From assembly GCA_019454205.1 (NCBI GenBank), contig CP075369.1, positions 2,480,001 through 2,544,000 on the forward strand: a DNA stretch of 64,000 bases, written 5' to 3'. The position numbers and the translations under genes are program-made. The notes under the pieces were generated by a model. It was given only the letters and a program-made list of their open reading frames with translations, was not told the DNA's origin and did not search any database. Shown here in pieces: positions 34,454 to 42,641 of the stretch. The stretch comes from Xanthobacteraceae bacterium. Its GTDB lineage: Bacteria > Pseudomonadota > Alphaproteobacteria > Rhizobiales > Xanthobacteraceae. The stretch's first letter is position 1; each line of letters starts with the position of its first letter.

Positions 34454-34732
34454 GCCGCCGATGCCGAGCGCATCGCGATACAGATCCACGATCGCCTCGA
34501 ACTCCTGCCGCTCGCTCGCTTCCTGCGCGCGCATCCGCACCACCGCGCGCAACGCCTTGGTGTCGAAGCCATTGGCTTTGGCTTCGCCATAGACTTCACG
34601 GATGTCGTCCGCGAGCGCCTTCTTCTCTTCTTCGAGGCGCTCGATGCGCTCCACGATGGAGCGAAGCTGCGACTTCGCGAAGTTGTGGCTTTCCGCCTCT
34701 TCGGCGGCTTCTTTCTTCTTTGCGACGGCCAT
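34448..34732 (-). CDS. gapR: GapR family nucleoid-associated protein (DUF2312)
   Basis: A 94-residue DUF2312 protein. The Caulobacter member GapR binds overtwisted, AT-rich DNA ahead of replication and transcription and is conserved across alphaproteobacteria. The helical sequence SQLRSIVERIERLEEEKKAL (residues 21-40), DIREVYGEAKANGFDTKALR and VVRMRAQEASERQEFE are diagnostic, and the N-terminus is Lys/Glu rich. It is the second gene after DUF1244 on the minus strand (11-base gap), which suggests one transcript. Confidence 0.92.
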   Translation of the reverse strand: MAVAKKKEAAEEAESHNFAKSQLRSIVERIERLEEEKKALADDIREVYGEAKANGFDTKALRAVVRMRAQEASERQEFEAIVDLYRDALGIGGK

Positions 34733-34743
34733 GTTCTCTTGCT

Positions 34744-35046
34744 TCAGTGACGATTGGATTTATCGAACGCGGCTTTCTGCTCGGCGCTCGCTTCGTTCTG
34801 GTACCGCGATTTCCATTCCTCGTAGCTCATGCCGTAGATCGCCTCGCGGCTTTCATCCTTGGTCATGGCCACGCCCTTCGCATCGGCTGCGTCCTTCAAC
34901 CAGTTCGAAAGGCAGTTACGGCAGAACCCGGACAGGTTCATCAGGTCGATGTTCTGCACATCCGTGCGGTTCCGCAGGTGTTCGACCAGACGGCGGAACA
35001 CGGCGGCTTCCAGTTCGGTGCGGGTTTTGTCGTCGATGGCGCCCAT
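34744..35046 (-). CDS. DUF1244 family protein
   Basis: A 100-residue protein of the DUF1244 family, with the N-terminal RTELEAAVFRRLVEHLRNRT (residues 9-28), the NLSGFCRNCLSNWL segment carrying a CxxC pair, and YGMSYEEWKSRYQ. The fold is known as a small helical domain; the function is unknown. It is transcribed just before gapR. The start is the ATG at 35046, with CGGAGTATCCGCG upstream. Confidence 0.85.
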   Translation of the reverse strand: MGAIDDKTRTELEAAVFRRLVEHLRNRTDVQNIDLMNLSGFCRNCLSNWLKDAADAKGVAMTKDESREAIYGMSYEEWKSRYQNEASAEQKAAFDKSNRH

Positions 35047-35101
35047 CGCGGATACTCCGGAACTCTCGCCCCACTCTATAGCGGGCGAAAGAGGCGGAGT
35101 C

Positions 35102-35866
35102 TTAGGCGACCTTCAGCCCTGTGAGTATCCGGGAGAAGCGCTTCGCCCAGTTCGCCACATGCTGCGCATTGTCGAGCAAATCCTGCCGCACCTCGACGAT
35201 GGCATTGGGCAGACCGCGGTCCAGTCCGTGCCGGGTCATGGAATCGCCCTCCAGCGCGCCCGCGTAAGGCTCGTTTTCGCCGATGACGATGTCCCCTTCG
35301 GCGCGCAACGCCGCTAGCAGCGGCGATGCGAGGCGCGGATCGCGCTCCCACAGCACCGAGCAATGCCACGGCCGCGGTCCGTCGTGGAAAACCGGCGTGA
35401 AGGTGTGAATCGAAAACAGGACAGGCCGCACCCCCGCCGCCAGCGCGCGGTCGATCGTGGCATCCACTGCCGCGTGATAGGGCGCGGAAAAACGCGCAAT
35501 ACGCCGCGCGACTTCCGCGTCATCGACCTTCGCATTCCCCGGCACGACTGCGCCGTCGGAGAGTTTCATCACCAGCGTCGGGTCGTCGTCGCCGCGGTTG
35601 GGATCGATCAGCAGACGCGAGAAATGCGACAACACCGCGGGGGCACCCATCTCCTGCGCAAGCGTGCGCGTGAGATCCGCCGCGCCGATGTCGTAAGCGA
35701 TGTGGCGCTTCAACTGTACGGGATCGAGACCGAGATTGTCGTATTCAGGCGGGATCGCGTTCGATGCGTGATCGCAAACGAGAATGTAACGCGACGCCGC
35801 GGGGCCTTCGATGATCTCGAACGAATCCGCCCGGCCGGAAACGGAATCGCCCACACGCTGGAGCAT
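35102..35866 (-). CDS. N-formylglutamate amidohydrolase family protein (1)
   Basis: A 254-residue protein of the N-formylglutamate amidohydrolase (HutG-like) family, a metal-dependent amidase acting on N-formyl-L-glutamate or related N-acyl amino acids. Recognisable blocks are ILVCDHASNAIPPEYDNLGL, HIAYDIGAADLTRTLA, LIDPNRGDDDPTL, FSIHTFTPVF and NAIVEVRQDLL. A second, divergent family member lies at 49127. No histidine-utilisation genes are adjacent, so the substrate is uncertain. The start is the ATG at 35866; the frame remains open upstream but overlaps the divergent DMT transporter. Confidence 0.85.
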   Translation of the reverse strand: MLQRVGDSVSGRADSFEIIEGPAASRYILVCDHASNAIPPEYDNLGLDPVQLKRHIAYDIGAADLTRTLAQEMGAPAVLSHFSRLLIDPNRGDDDPTLVMKLSDGAVVPGNAKVDDAEVARRIARFSAPYHAAVDATIDRALAAGVRPVLFSIHTFTPVFHDGPRPWHCSVLWERDPRLASPLLAALRAEGDIVIGENEPYAGALEGDSMTRHGLDRGLPNAIVEVRQDLLDNAQHVANWAKRFSRILTGLKVA

Positions 35867-35985
35867 GACGGAAATAATAATGATGCAATGCAGCGTGCGC
35901 CAGCCTGCTGACGCCGCATCGTAAACGGCGGCGTGACTCCTGCACGGGCTTGGCTTACCTAGGCCGTAACAAAAAGAAGCACTCC

Positions 35986-36891
35986 GTGAACGCCGCTGCC
36001 ATTCCCGCCCGCCAGACCGCTTTCGCCTTCGCCGCGCTTGTCGTCGGCGCTTTCGCGATGGGCGCTTCGCCGATTTTCGTGCGGCTCGCCGATGTCGGCC
36101 CGTATGCGAGCGCATTCTGGCGCTGCTTTCTCGCGCTTCCCTTCCTCGCGCTCTGGGCGCTGAGCGAACCAAAGGAAAGCCGCGCAATGTTCTCGACCGA
36201 CCGTGCGGTCGTGCTCTCCGGCCTGTTCTTCGCAGGCGATCTGTTTTTCTGGCACCTCGCGATCCTCGCCACCACGGTTGCGAACGCAACCTTCATCGGA
36301 ACCATGGCCCCGGTCTGGGTGGCGTTCGGTGCCTGGCTGGTATTCCGCGAGCGGATTTCGCAGGGGAACTTTCTCGGCCTCGCGTTGTGCCTGCTCGGCG
36401 GCGCGGCGCTGATCGGACAGAGCTACTCTTTCGCGCCGAAGCGGCTGGCCGGCGACGGCTATGCGCTCGCGACCTCTCTTTTCTTCGGCCTCTACATGCT
36501 GGCTATCAGCAATGCGCGCATGCGCCTGAAAATCGGCGCAGGCTCCCTCGCCTTCATGTCGGCGGCGATCACCTGCGCCTGCATGTTCGTGGTCGCGATG
36601 CTGCTGGAGACGAATTTCTTTCCGCGCTCCATGAACGGCTGGCTCACGTTGCTCTCACTCGCGCTGGTTTCGCAGGTGCTGGGGCAAGGCCTGCTCGCGG
36701 TCGCGCTCGGCAAGCTGCCCGCGACCTTCTCCGCGCTTGTGATCTTTCTCGAAGCGGTCGGCGCAGCCGCGCTGGGCTGGCTGGTACTGCACGAAGCGCT
36801 CGGCCCGCTGCAATGGCTCGGCGGCGTGCTGATCCTGCTCGGCATCTGGGTCGCGCGGCCGCGCGCCAAAGCACCGGGAGCGGCGTTATGA
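35986..36891 (+). CDS. DMT superfamily (EamA) transporter
   Basis: A 301-residue inner-membrane carrier with ten predicted helices in two EamA repeats. The first begins at AFAALVVGAFAMGASPIFVR, and the second holds LASTLFFGLYMLAISNARM-like helices and ends with WLGGVLILLGIWVARPRAK. Typical motifs include LATTVANATFIGTMAPVWVA. Substrate unknown (metabolite or drug export). The start is uncertain: the GTG at 35986 has AAAGAAG upstream, while a TTG at 35950 would add 12 hydrophilic residues. Its stop overlaps the glycerate kinase start (ATGA), so the two genes are coupled, suggesting a related metabolite. Confidence 0.85.
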   Translation: MNAAAIPARQTAFAFAALVVGAFAMGASPIFVRLADVGPYASAFWRCFLALPFLALWALSEPKESRAMFSTDRAVVLSGLFFAGDLFFWHLAILATTVANATFIGTMAPVWVAFGAWLVFRERISQGNFLGLALCLLGGAALIGQSYSFAPKRLAGDGYALATSLFFGLYMLAISNARMRLKIGAGSLAFMSAAITCACMFVVAMLLETNFFPRSMNGWLTLLSLALVSQVLGQGLLAVALGKLPATFSALVIFLEAVGAAALGWLVLHEALGPLQWLGGVLILLGIWVARPRAKAPGAAL

Positions 36892-38177
36892 ACAAACGCG
36901 ACATTCTCCAGAAAATCTATCGGGCGGCTGTGGATGCCGCAGCACCCGCGAACTGTCTGCCGCCGCATCTGCCGCAACCGCCCGCGAATGGGCGCATCCT
37001 CATTTTCTCTGCCGGCAAGGCCGCGGGTTCGATGGCGGAAGCGGCGGAAGCCTTCTATCTCGACCGGCATAATTTCCCTCGCGAGATGATGCTCGGCATC
37101 GCCGTCGCGCGCCATGGCTATGGCAGGAAACTCCGCAGGATCGACATGGTCGAAGCGGGGCATCCGGTGCCCGACGCCGAAGGCATTGCCGCCGCCGCAC
37201 GCACGCTCGCGCTCGCAGAAAGCACGACTGCGAACGACCTTGCGCTGATCCTGATGTCCGGCGGTGCTTCCGCGAACTGGATCGCGCCCGCCGAGAGCAT
37301 CACCCTCCACGACAAGCGCGCACTGACCCGCGCGCTGCTCAGGAGCGGCGCGAACATCACCGAGATGAATTGCGTGCGCAAGCATCTCTCGCGCATCAAG
37401 GGCGGGCGGCTCGCGGTTGCCCTCGCGCCCGCGCATGTCGTGACGCTGGCGATCTCGGACGTGCCGGGCGACGATCCGTCCGTGATCGGTTCCGGTCCTA
37501 CCGTGCCCGACGTGACGACGCTGGCTGATGCGCGGAAGATTCTCGCGGATCGCAACATCGTGCCGCCCGCCTCCGTTGCGAGCGCGCTGGAAAATCCCGC
37601 GAACGAGTCGCCGAAGCCCGGCGACAAGGCTTTCGCCAATACGCGCTTCGAGATCGTCGCGAAGCCTTCGCAATCGCTCGCGGCCGCTGCCGAAGCCGCG
37701 AAGGCCGCCGGCTACGAGCCGGTCGTGCTCGGCGCGGATGTGGAAGGTGAAGCGCGCGATGTTGCCGCCGAACACGCGCGTCTCGCGTTGCAGCTACAGA
37801 AGGAAAATCGCCGCGCCGCGATTCTTTCGGGCGGCGAACTGACCGTCACCATCCGGGGCCAGGGCCGTGGCGGACCCAATCAGGAATATGCGCTGGCGCT
37901 AGCCGCCGCGCTCGGCGGCGCAAGGAACATTGCGGCGGTCGCGGGCGATACCGATGGCACCGATGGCGGCGGCGGCCATGCCGACGATCCCGCAGGCGCA
38001 TTCATCGACGAAACCACGCTATCGCGCGCACGAAACCTCGGCCTCGATCCTGCCCGGATTCTCGCCGACAACAATTCGACCTTCTTTTTTGACCGGCTCG
38101 GCGACCTGCTGAATCCGGGCCCGACCTTCACCAACGTAAACGACCTCCGGGCTATCCTCGTTGACAGCAAGGAGTGA
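36888..38177 (+). CDS. Glycerate 2-kinase (GckA/TtuD, DUF4147)
   Basis: A 429-residue glycerate kinase of the MOFRL/DUF4147 type, making 2-phosphoglycerate from D-glycerate and ATP. Motifs are LIFSAGKAAGSM (N-terminal nucleotide fold), MSGGASANW (family form SGGxSAL), MNCVRKHLSRIKGGRLA, SDVPGDDPSVIGSGPT and the C-terminal GGELTVTIRGQGRGGPNQEY and GDTDGTDGGGGHADDPAG (MOFRL domain). Together with the pyruvate kinase gene 0.5 kb downstream, it links glycerate to lower glycolysis. It overlaps the DMT transporter by four bases. Confidence 0.93.
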   Translation: MNKRDILQKIYRAAVDAAAPANCLPPHLPQPPANGRILIFSAGKAAGSMAEAAEAFYLDRHNFPREMMLGIAVARHGYGRKLRRIDMVEAGHPVPDAEGIAAAARTLALAESTTANDLALILMSGGASANWIAPAESITLHDKRALTRALLRSGANITEMNCVRKHLSRIKGGRLAVALAPAHVVTLAISDVPGDDPSVIGSGPTVPDVTTLADARKILADRNIVPPASVASALENPANESPKPGDKAFANTRFEIVAKPSQSLAAAAEAAKAAGYEPVVLGADVEGEARDVAAEHARLALQLQKENRRAAILSGGELTVTIRGQGRGGPNQEYALALAAALGGARNIAAVAGDTDGTDGGGGHADDPAGAFIDETTLSRARNLGLDPARILADNNSTFFFDRLGDLLNPGPTFTNVNDLRAILVDSKE

Positions 38178-38236
38178 GCGGGACAAAAACCGCACATTCC
38201 TTCCAGTGGCAGAAACGGAGCGAGGCGATCCGCCCG

Positions 38237-38707
38237 ATGTGTAAGGCGCGTATCCTGAGCACGCTGTTCGCGGCCGCCGCGTTCTTCGCCGCGGTCTCGC
38301 CCGCGCTTGCGGATTTTCGCGTCTGCAACCGAACCGACAGCCGCGTCGGCGTCGCGCTCGGCTACAAGGACGGCGACCACTGGGTCACCGAAGGCTGGTG
38401 GAATATACCGGCCAACACCTGCGAGACGCTCGTGCGCGGGCAACTGATCGCCCGCTACTACTATCTCTACGCACAGGACTACGATCAGGGTGGCGAGTGG
38501 ACCGGCCGCGCCTACCTCTGCACGCGCGACAAGGAGTTCACCATTCAAGGGGTTACGGATTGTCTCGCACGCGGGTATAATCGCACCGGTTTTCTCGAAG
38601 TCGATACGCTCGACCAGAAGAACTGGACCGTCCAGCTCACCGAACAGAACCAGAGTCCGCGCGGTCCCGGCCTCAATCCAAAAACGCAGTCGCTTCGTAA
38701 TCAATGA
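38237..38707 (+). CDS. DUF1036 family secreted protein
   Basis: A 156-residue protein with a signal peptide (LSTLFAAAAFFAAVSPALA) and a DUF1036 domain: DFRVCNRTDSRVGVALGYKD, WVTEGWWNIPANTCETLV, YYLYAQDYDQGGEWTG and FLCT/YLCTRDKEFTI-like motifs. Three to four cysteines could form disulfides in the periplasm. Function unknown. I set the start at 38237 (MCKARIL), which gives a normal signal peptide with GAGG upstream; a GTG at 38174 overlapping the previous stop would add 21 residues. Its stop overlaps the pyk start (ATGA), an arrangement I recall from other rhizobia. Confidence 0.85.
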   Translation: MCKARILSTLFAAAAFFAAVSPALADFRVCNRTDSRVGVALGYKDGDHWVTEGWWNIPANTCETLVRGQLIARYYYLYAQDYDQGGEWTGRAYLCTRDKEFTIQGVTDCLARGYNRTGFLEVDTLDQKNWTVQLTEQNQSPRGPGLNPKTQSLRNQ

Positions 38708-40137
38708 GACGTCAACGCCGTACCAAGATCGTGGCGACGCTGGGACCGGCTTCGTCGGACCCCGCCGTCATCGAGAAGATGTTTCTCGCCGGCGCCGATG
38801 TGTTTCGCATCAACATGAGCCATACTCCGCATGAGGCGATGCGCTCCTATATCACCACCATTCGCACCATTGAGGAGCGCAACGGCCATGCCATCGGCAT
38901 CCTCGCCGACTTGCAGGGACCGAAGCTGCGCCTTGGCGCGTTTCAGGGCGGCTCGGCGCAACTGAAAGCGGGCGACGAATTCGTGCTCGACGCAAATACC
39001 GCGCCCGGCGACACGAAGCGCGTGCATCTTCCGCACCCGGAAATCCTCGAAGCATTGCAGCCGGGTCATCGCCTGCTGATCGACGACGGCAAGCTGCGCC
39101 TGACGGTTACGTCCGCCGCGAAAGATCGCACGGTGACGCGGGTCGAGGTGGGCGGAAAGATTTCCGACCGTAAGGGCGTCAGCCTGCCCGACACCACGCT
39201 TGGCGTATCCGCGCTGACGCCGAAGGACCGCGCCGATCTCGAAGCCTGTCTCGAAGCAGGCGTGGACTGGCTCGCGCTCTCCTTCATCCAGCGCCCCGAC
39301 GACATCGCGGAGGCAAAGAAGCTGGTGCGCGGCCGCGCGGCAGTGCTCGCGAAAATCGAAAAGCCGCAGGCCATCGCCTGCCTGCCCGAACTGCTCGAAT
39401 TCACCGACGCTCTTATGGTCGCACGTGGCGATCTCGGCGTGGAGATGCCGCAGGAGCGCGTGCCCGCGCTCCAGCGCAAGATCATTCGCGCCGCGCGCCG
39501 CGCCGGCAAGCCGGTCGTGGTCGCGACCCAGATGCTGGAGTCGATGATTACGCTGCCCGTGCCGACGCGCGCGGAAGTCTCCGACGTTGCGAACGCGGTC
39601 TACGAAGGCGCGGACGCCGTGATGCTTTCCGCGGAGTCGGCGGCGGGCGCACATCCCATTCTCGCGGTCGAGACCATGAACAAGATCGCGGAGGAAGTGG
39701 AGCGCGAGTCCGAATATTTCGAAGGCCTCGCCGCGCAGCGCCTCGCGCCGGAGGCAACCGGCGCCGACGCGATTTCGGCGGCCGCGCGCCAGATCGCGGA
39801 AACGCTCGACCTCGCCGCGATCCTCTGCCTCACCTCGTCGGGCGCGACCGCCATGCGTGTCGCACGCGAGCGCCCGAAGCCGCCGATCATCGCATTGTCG
39901 CCGAAGCTGGAAACCGTGCGCCGCCTCTCGATCCTGTGGGACGCGCACTGCGTTTACATGGAAGACGAGAAGGACCTCGATCTCACCATCAAGCGTGCGT
40001 GCAGCATCGCCTATCGCGAGGGCATCGTGAAACTGGGCCAGCGCGTGATTCTGGTCGCCGGCGTTCCGCTGGGGACGCCGGGCGCGACCAACATGGTGAG
40101 GATCGCCTACATCTCCGACGACGGCGGCGCGGATTAA
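38704..40137 (+). CDS. pyk: Pyruvate kinase
   Basis: A 477-residue pyruvate kinase converting phosphoenolpyruvate and ADP to pyruvate and ATP. The start RRTKIVATLGPASS (substrate-binding), the NMSH motif with Asp/Ser residues in VFRINMSHTPHEAM, the Mg/K site LADLQGPKLRLG, the catalytic Lys in VLAKIEKPQA, VARGDLGVEMPQERV and the MLESMITLPVPTRAEVSDVA region (shortened here) are present. Length is that of a typical homotetrameric enzyme with a C-terminal allosteric domain. The four-base overlap couples it to the DUF1036 gene. Its stop overlaps the convergent TPR gene by 4 bases. Confidence 0.97.
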   Translation: MRRQRRTKIVATLGPASSDPAVIEKMFLAGADVFRINMSHTPHEAMRSYITTIRTIEERNGHAIGILADLQGPKLRLGAFQGGSAQLKAGDEFVLDANTAPGDTKRVHLPHPEILEALQPGHRLLIDDGKLRLTVTSAAKDRTVTRVEVGGKISDRKGVSLPDTTLGVSALTPKDRADLEACLEAGVDWLALSFIQRPDDIAEAKKLVRGRAAVLAKIEKPQAIACLPELLEFTDALMVARGDLGVEMPQERVPALQRKIIRAARRAGKPVVVATQMLESMITLPVPTRAEVSDVANAVYEGADAVMLSAESAAGAHPILAVETMNKIAEEVERESEYFEGLAAQRLAPEATGADAISAAARQIAETLDLAAILCLTSSGATAMRVARERPKPPIIALSPKLETVRRLSILWDAHCVYMEDEKDLDLTIKRACSIAYREGIVKLGQRVILVAGVPLGTPGATNMVRIAYISDDGGAD

Positions 40138-40748
40138 ATCTCGCGTCCCTCAACCTTCAGCTTGAGACGCTTCACGAGGTCCGGCACGTTCTCGATATGC
40201 GGGTTGATTTCGAGCGCGCGGCGGAAGGCTTCCAGCGCGCGCTTATCCTCGCCGAGATCCTGCAGGATGATGCCGAGGCCTGCGAGCGCCTGATAGTGGC
40301 GCGGCTCCTGCGCCAGCACGACGCGCAAATCCGCAAGCGCGCGGTAATAATCCTTCTGCACGAAATAAACCGTCGCGCGCTGCGCCCATGCTTCGGTGTA
40401 GCGCGGGTTGATGCCGATGGCCGCGTCGAGCAGTTCGAGCGCCACCGGAAATTCCTTTGCCTCGATGGTCGTGCGCGCGCGCACCATCAGGAGATTGAGC
40501 GTATCGCTTTCGGTCACCAGCAACGCGGCGTCGATGCGCGCGGCGATGGCCTTCGCGATATTGGCGTTCGGCGCGGCTTTCAGCGCGGCAAACAGCCCGT
40601 CGAGCTGCTGGGCGCGGTCGAGTTTTTTCTTCTGCTGTTTTTTCTGCACCTGCTTCTTGGCAGGCGGTCCGCTGGTCTGCGCAGCCGCGGGCGCCGCGCA
40701 TAGCGCGACGGCAAAAGCGATCAGGGCAAAGACCCGGACGAACTTCAT
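40134..40748 (-). CDS. Tetratricopeptide-repeat secreted protein
   Basis: A 204-residue exported protein with a signal peptide (VFALIAFAVALCAAPAAAQ), a Lys/Gln-rich stretch (KKQVQKKQQKKKLDRAQQ) and about four TPR-like helical repeats: LEAKEFPVALELLDAAIGIN-type, then RYTEAWAQRATVYFVQKDYY, RALADLRVVLAQEPRHYQAL and GEDKRALEAFRRALEINPHI. Such proteins scaffold periplasmic complexes; the partner is unknown. I chose ATG 40748 because it gives the signal peptide. It is convergent with pyk with overlapping stop codons and follows rpmJ on the same strand. Confidence 0.85.
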   Translation of the reverse strand: MKFVRVFALIAFAVALCAAPAAAQTSGPPAKKQVQKKQQKKKLDRAQQLDGLFAALKAAPNANIAKAIAARIDAALLVTESDTLNLLMVRARTTIEAKEFPVALELLDAAIGINPRYTEAWAQRATVYFVQKDYYRALADLRVVLAQEPRHYQALAGLGIILQDLGEDKRALEAFRRALEINPHIENVPDLVKRLKLKVEGREI

Positions 40749-40862
40749 GCGTTCGAGTCTATGCCCGTTCGGGGCCGCGGCAAGGCGAAAATGGGCGCAG
40801 ACAAACGCAAACCGGCGCACGGTTTTCGTGCGCCGGGCAAAACGCTTCTCGGAAGCCGGAAA

Positions 40863-40988
40863 TCAGCCCTGACGGGCTTTGAACCGCTTCTGCGTCTTGT
40901 TGATGATGTAGACGCGGCCCTTGCGGCGCACGAGGCGATTATCGCGGTGGCGCTTGCGGAGGGACCGCAGCGAGTTACGGACTTTCAT
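40863..40988 (-). CDS. rpmJ: 50S ribosomal protein L36
   Basis: A 41-residue L36, below the usual ORF size cut-off: MKVRNSLRSLRKRHRDNRLV opens it and RFKARQG closes it. It is the form without zinc-binding cysteines that is usual in alphaproteobacteria. Start ATG at 40988 with AAGGA eight bases upstream; stop TGA at 40863. It is a single gene between the ArsR operon and the TPR gene. Confidence 0.93.
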   Translation of the reverse strand: MKVRNSLRSLRKRHRDNRLVRRKGRVYIINKTQKRFKARQG

Positions 40989-41101
40989 AGCCAAATCCTT
41001 GGTTCGGCGGGGTTTCTAGGGGCCGTAACCGGCCCTGTCAAACGTCTTTTGCCCCTTTTTGCCCGTTACCGGAGCCAAGCAGGCGTTCCGGCATTCTTTC
41101 C

Positions 41102-41146
41102 TTGACTCCATAGACCATCCGAAATACTTAACCAATTAGTTAAGTA
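41102..41146 (+). promoter_or_regulatory. Promoter and ArsR-type operator
   Basis: A -35 TTGACT (41102-41107) and -10 TACTTA (41125-41130) are 17 bases apart. The -10 lies inside a 22-bp inverted repeat with 8-bp arms TACTTAAC (41125-41132) and GTTAAGTA (41139-41146). This is the expected site for autorepression by the ArsR-type gene that starts 22 bases downstream. Confidence 0.75.
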
Positions 41147-41168
41147 ATAAACCAGCTCCTGACCAGCG

Positions 41169-41585
41169 ATGACACCTTCTGTTCCCAGCCTCGACCGCAC
41201 CTTTGCCGCCCTGTCCGACCCGACCCGCCGCGCGCTGCTGGCGCGCCTCACCGGGCAGGACGCGCTGTCCGTCAGCGAACTCGCAGAACCGTTCTCGATG
41301 TCGCTTCCCGCCGTGATGAAGCACCTCGACGTGCTGGGCGACGCCGGGCTGATTTCGCGCACCAAGACGGGGCGCACCGTGACGGTGCAACTCACCGCCG
41401 GCCCGATGGAGGAAGCTATGCAGTGGCTCCACCGCTACCAACAGTTCTGGACCCAGCAGCTCGACCGTCTCGCCAAGTTCATCGAGGACGAAACATGCTC
41501 GCCAAGCCAAGCGTCACCCTCAAGCGCCACATCAACGGAAAGCCGGAGCAGGTCTTCGCAGCCTGGACCGACCCGCAAAAAATAG
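41169..41585 (+). CDS. ArsR family transcriptional regulator
   Basis: A 138-residue winged-helix regulator. The HTH core is DRTFAALSDPTRRALLARLT, LSVSELAEPFSMSLPAVMKH (recognition helix) and LGDAGLISRTKTGRTVTVQL (wing). No cysteine pair for metal sensing is present, which fits the ArsR subgroup found beside SRPBCC genes. The normal protein would end near FIEDE (about residue 112); here the frame runs on for about 26 Ser/Thr-rich residues, overlapping the next gene by 91 bases. It is the first gene of a seven-gene operon and probably its own repressor through the palindrome upstream. Confidence 0.9.
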   Translation: MTPSVPSLDRTFAALSDPTRRALLARLTGQDALSVSELAEPFSMSLPAVMKHLDVLGDAGLISRTKTGRTVTVQLTAGPMEEAMQWLHRYQQFWTQQLDRLAKFIEDETCSPSQASPSSATSTESRSRSSQPGPTRKK

Positions 41586-41929
41586 TGCGCTGGTTCGGTC
41601 CGCAGCAGACTTTGCTCGACACCGTGAAGGCAGAGCTGGATGTGCGCGTTGGCGGCAAGTTCTGGGTGAGCTTCAACACCGACGACGGCGACTTCCACAA
41701 GGTCGGCGGAACCTATCGCGAGGTGTTTCCGCCGGAGCGCCTGCAATTCACCTGGGCGTGGCACACGACGCCGGAACGCGAATCGCTCGTCACCGTTTCC
41801 ATTCGTCCGGATGGCGACGGCTCGATGCTCACCCTCCTCCACGAACAGTTCTTCGATCAGGCTGCCGCCGACGGCCACAAGCGCGGCTGGACCGGCACGC
41901 TTGAGAAACTCGCAGCCCAATTCGCATGA
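41495..41929 (+). CDS. SRPBCC (AHSA1-like) protein
   Basis: A 144-residue START-like ligand-binding protein of the AHSA1/SRPBCC group: VTLKRHINGKPEQVFAAWTD, WFGPQQTLLD, VGGKFWVSF, GGTYREVFPPERLQFTWAW and a C-terminal GWTGTLEKLAAQ helix. Such proteins bind small hydrophobic ligands; in ArsR-SRPBCC pairs the function is unknown. It overlaps the ArsR gene by 91 bases in another frame and the GST gene by 4 bases, so translation is coupled along the operon. Confidence 0.88.
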   Translation: MLAKPSVTLKRHINGKPEQVFAAWTDPQKIVRWFGPQQTLLDTVKAELDVRVGGKFWVSFNTDDGDFHKVGGTYREVFPPERLQFTWAWHTTPERESLVTVSIRPDGDGSMLTLLHEQFFDQAAADGHKRGWTGTLEKLAAQFA

Positions 41930-42615
41930 GATCGCACATGACCCTTCGCCTGCACTTTCATCCGCTCTCGTCGTACTGCCACAAGGTACTGATCGCACTC
42001 TATGAGAACGGCACCGCGTTCGAGCCGGTCGTGCTCAACCTGATGGACAAGGGAGCGGCGGCGGAGTTCCGCAAGATCTCCCCCTTCGGGAAGATGCCTG
42101 CGCTGGAGGATACGACGCGCGGGCATGTCGTGAACGAAGCCACCACCGTCATCGAATATCTCGACGCGCATTATCCAGGCGCGATCCGGTTCGTCCCTGC
42201 CGATGCCGACGAAGCCTGGCAAACGCGGATGTGGGATCGCTTCTTCGACAACTACCTGCATGACAGCATGCAGCGTGTCGTCGCGGACTCGTTCCGCAGC
42301 GACGGCAGCCACGATCCCTACAGCGTCGCGGAATGTAAAAAACGCATCTTCGAGTTCTACGCGCTGCTGGACTGGCACATGAAAGGCCGCGAATGGATCG
42401 GCAGGCATTTCTCGCTCGCCGACTGCGCCGCCTCCCCTTCGCTGTTCTACGCGAACACGATCTATCCGCTCGGCAAGGAATATCCCGAAGCGCGCGCCTA
42501 TCTCGGCCGGCTGATGGGGCGCCCTTCTTATTCGCGCGCGCTTGCGGAAGCCGAGCCGTTCTTCAACTTCTTCCCGCTCGATCCGAAACCGCAGCGCAAG
42601 CTGGCCGCGGCATAA
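41926..42615 (+). CDS. Glutathione S-transferase family protein
   Basis: A 229-residue GST: an N-terminal thioredoxin-like domain (LHFHPLSSYCHKVLIALYEN, with PFGKMPALED for glutathione binding and NEATTVIEYLDAHY with the Glu-Ser/Thr-like site) and an all-helical C-terminal domain (WIGRHFSLADCAASP). The catalytic residue is probably Ser or Cys in SSYCHK. It would conjugate glutathione to an electrophile or reduce one. The ATG overlaps the previous stop; a second ATG four codons on is also possible. It is part of the ArsR operon. Confidence 0.88.
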   Translation: MRSHMTLRLHFHPLSSYCHKVLIALYENGTAFEPVVLNLMDKGAAAEFRKISPFGKMPALEDTTRGHVVNEATTVIEYLDAHYPGAIRFVPADADEAWQTRMWDRFFDNYLHDSMQRVVADSFRSDGSHDPYSVAECKKRIFEFYALLDWHMKGREWIGRHFSLADCAASPSLFYANTIYPLGKEYPEARAYLGRLMGRPSYSRALAEAEPFFNFFPLDPKPQRKLAAA

Positions 42616-42641
42616 GCAAGAAAGTGAAAAGGAGTACGACC

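Noticed and set aside
41128..41146. CtrA binding site (TTAA-N7-TTAA) before the ArsR gene
   Set aside because: The spacing is eight bases, and the sequence is better described as the 22-bp ArsR-type inverted repeat.
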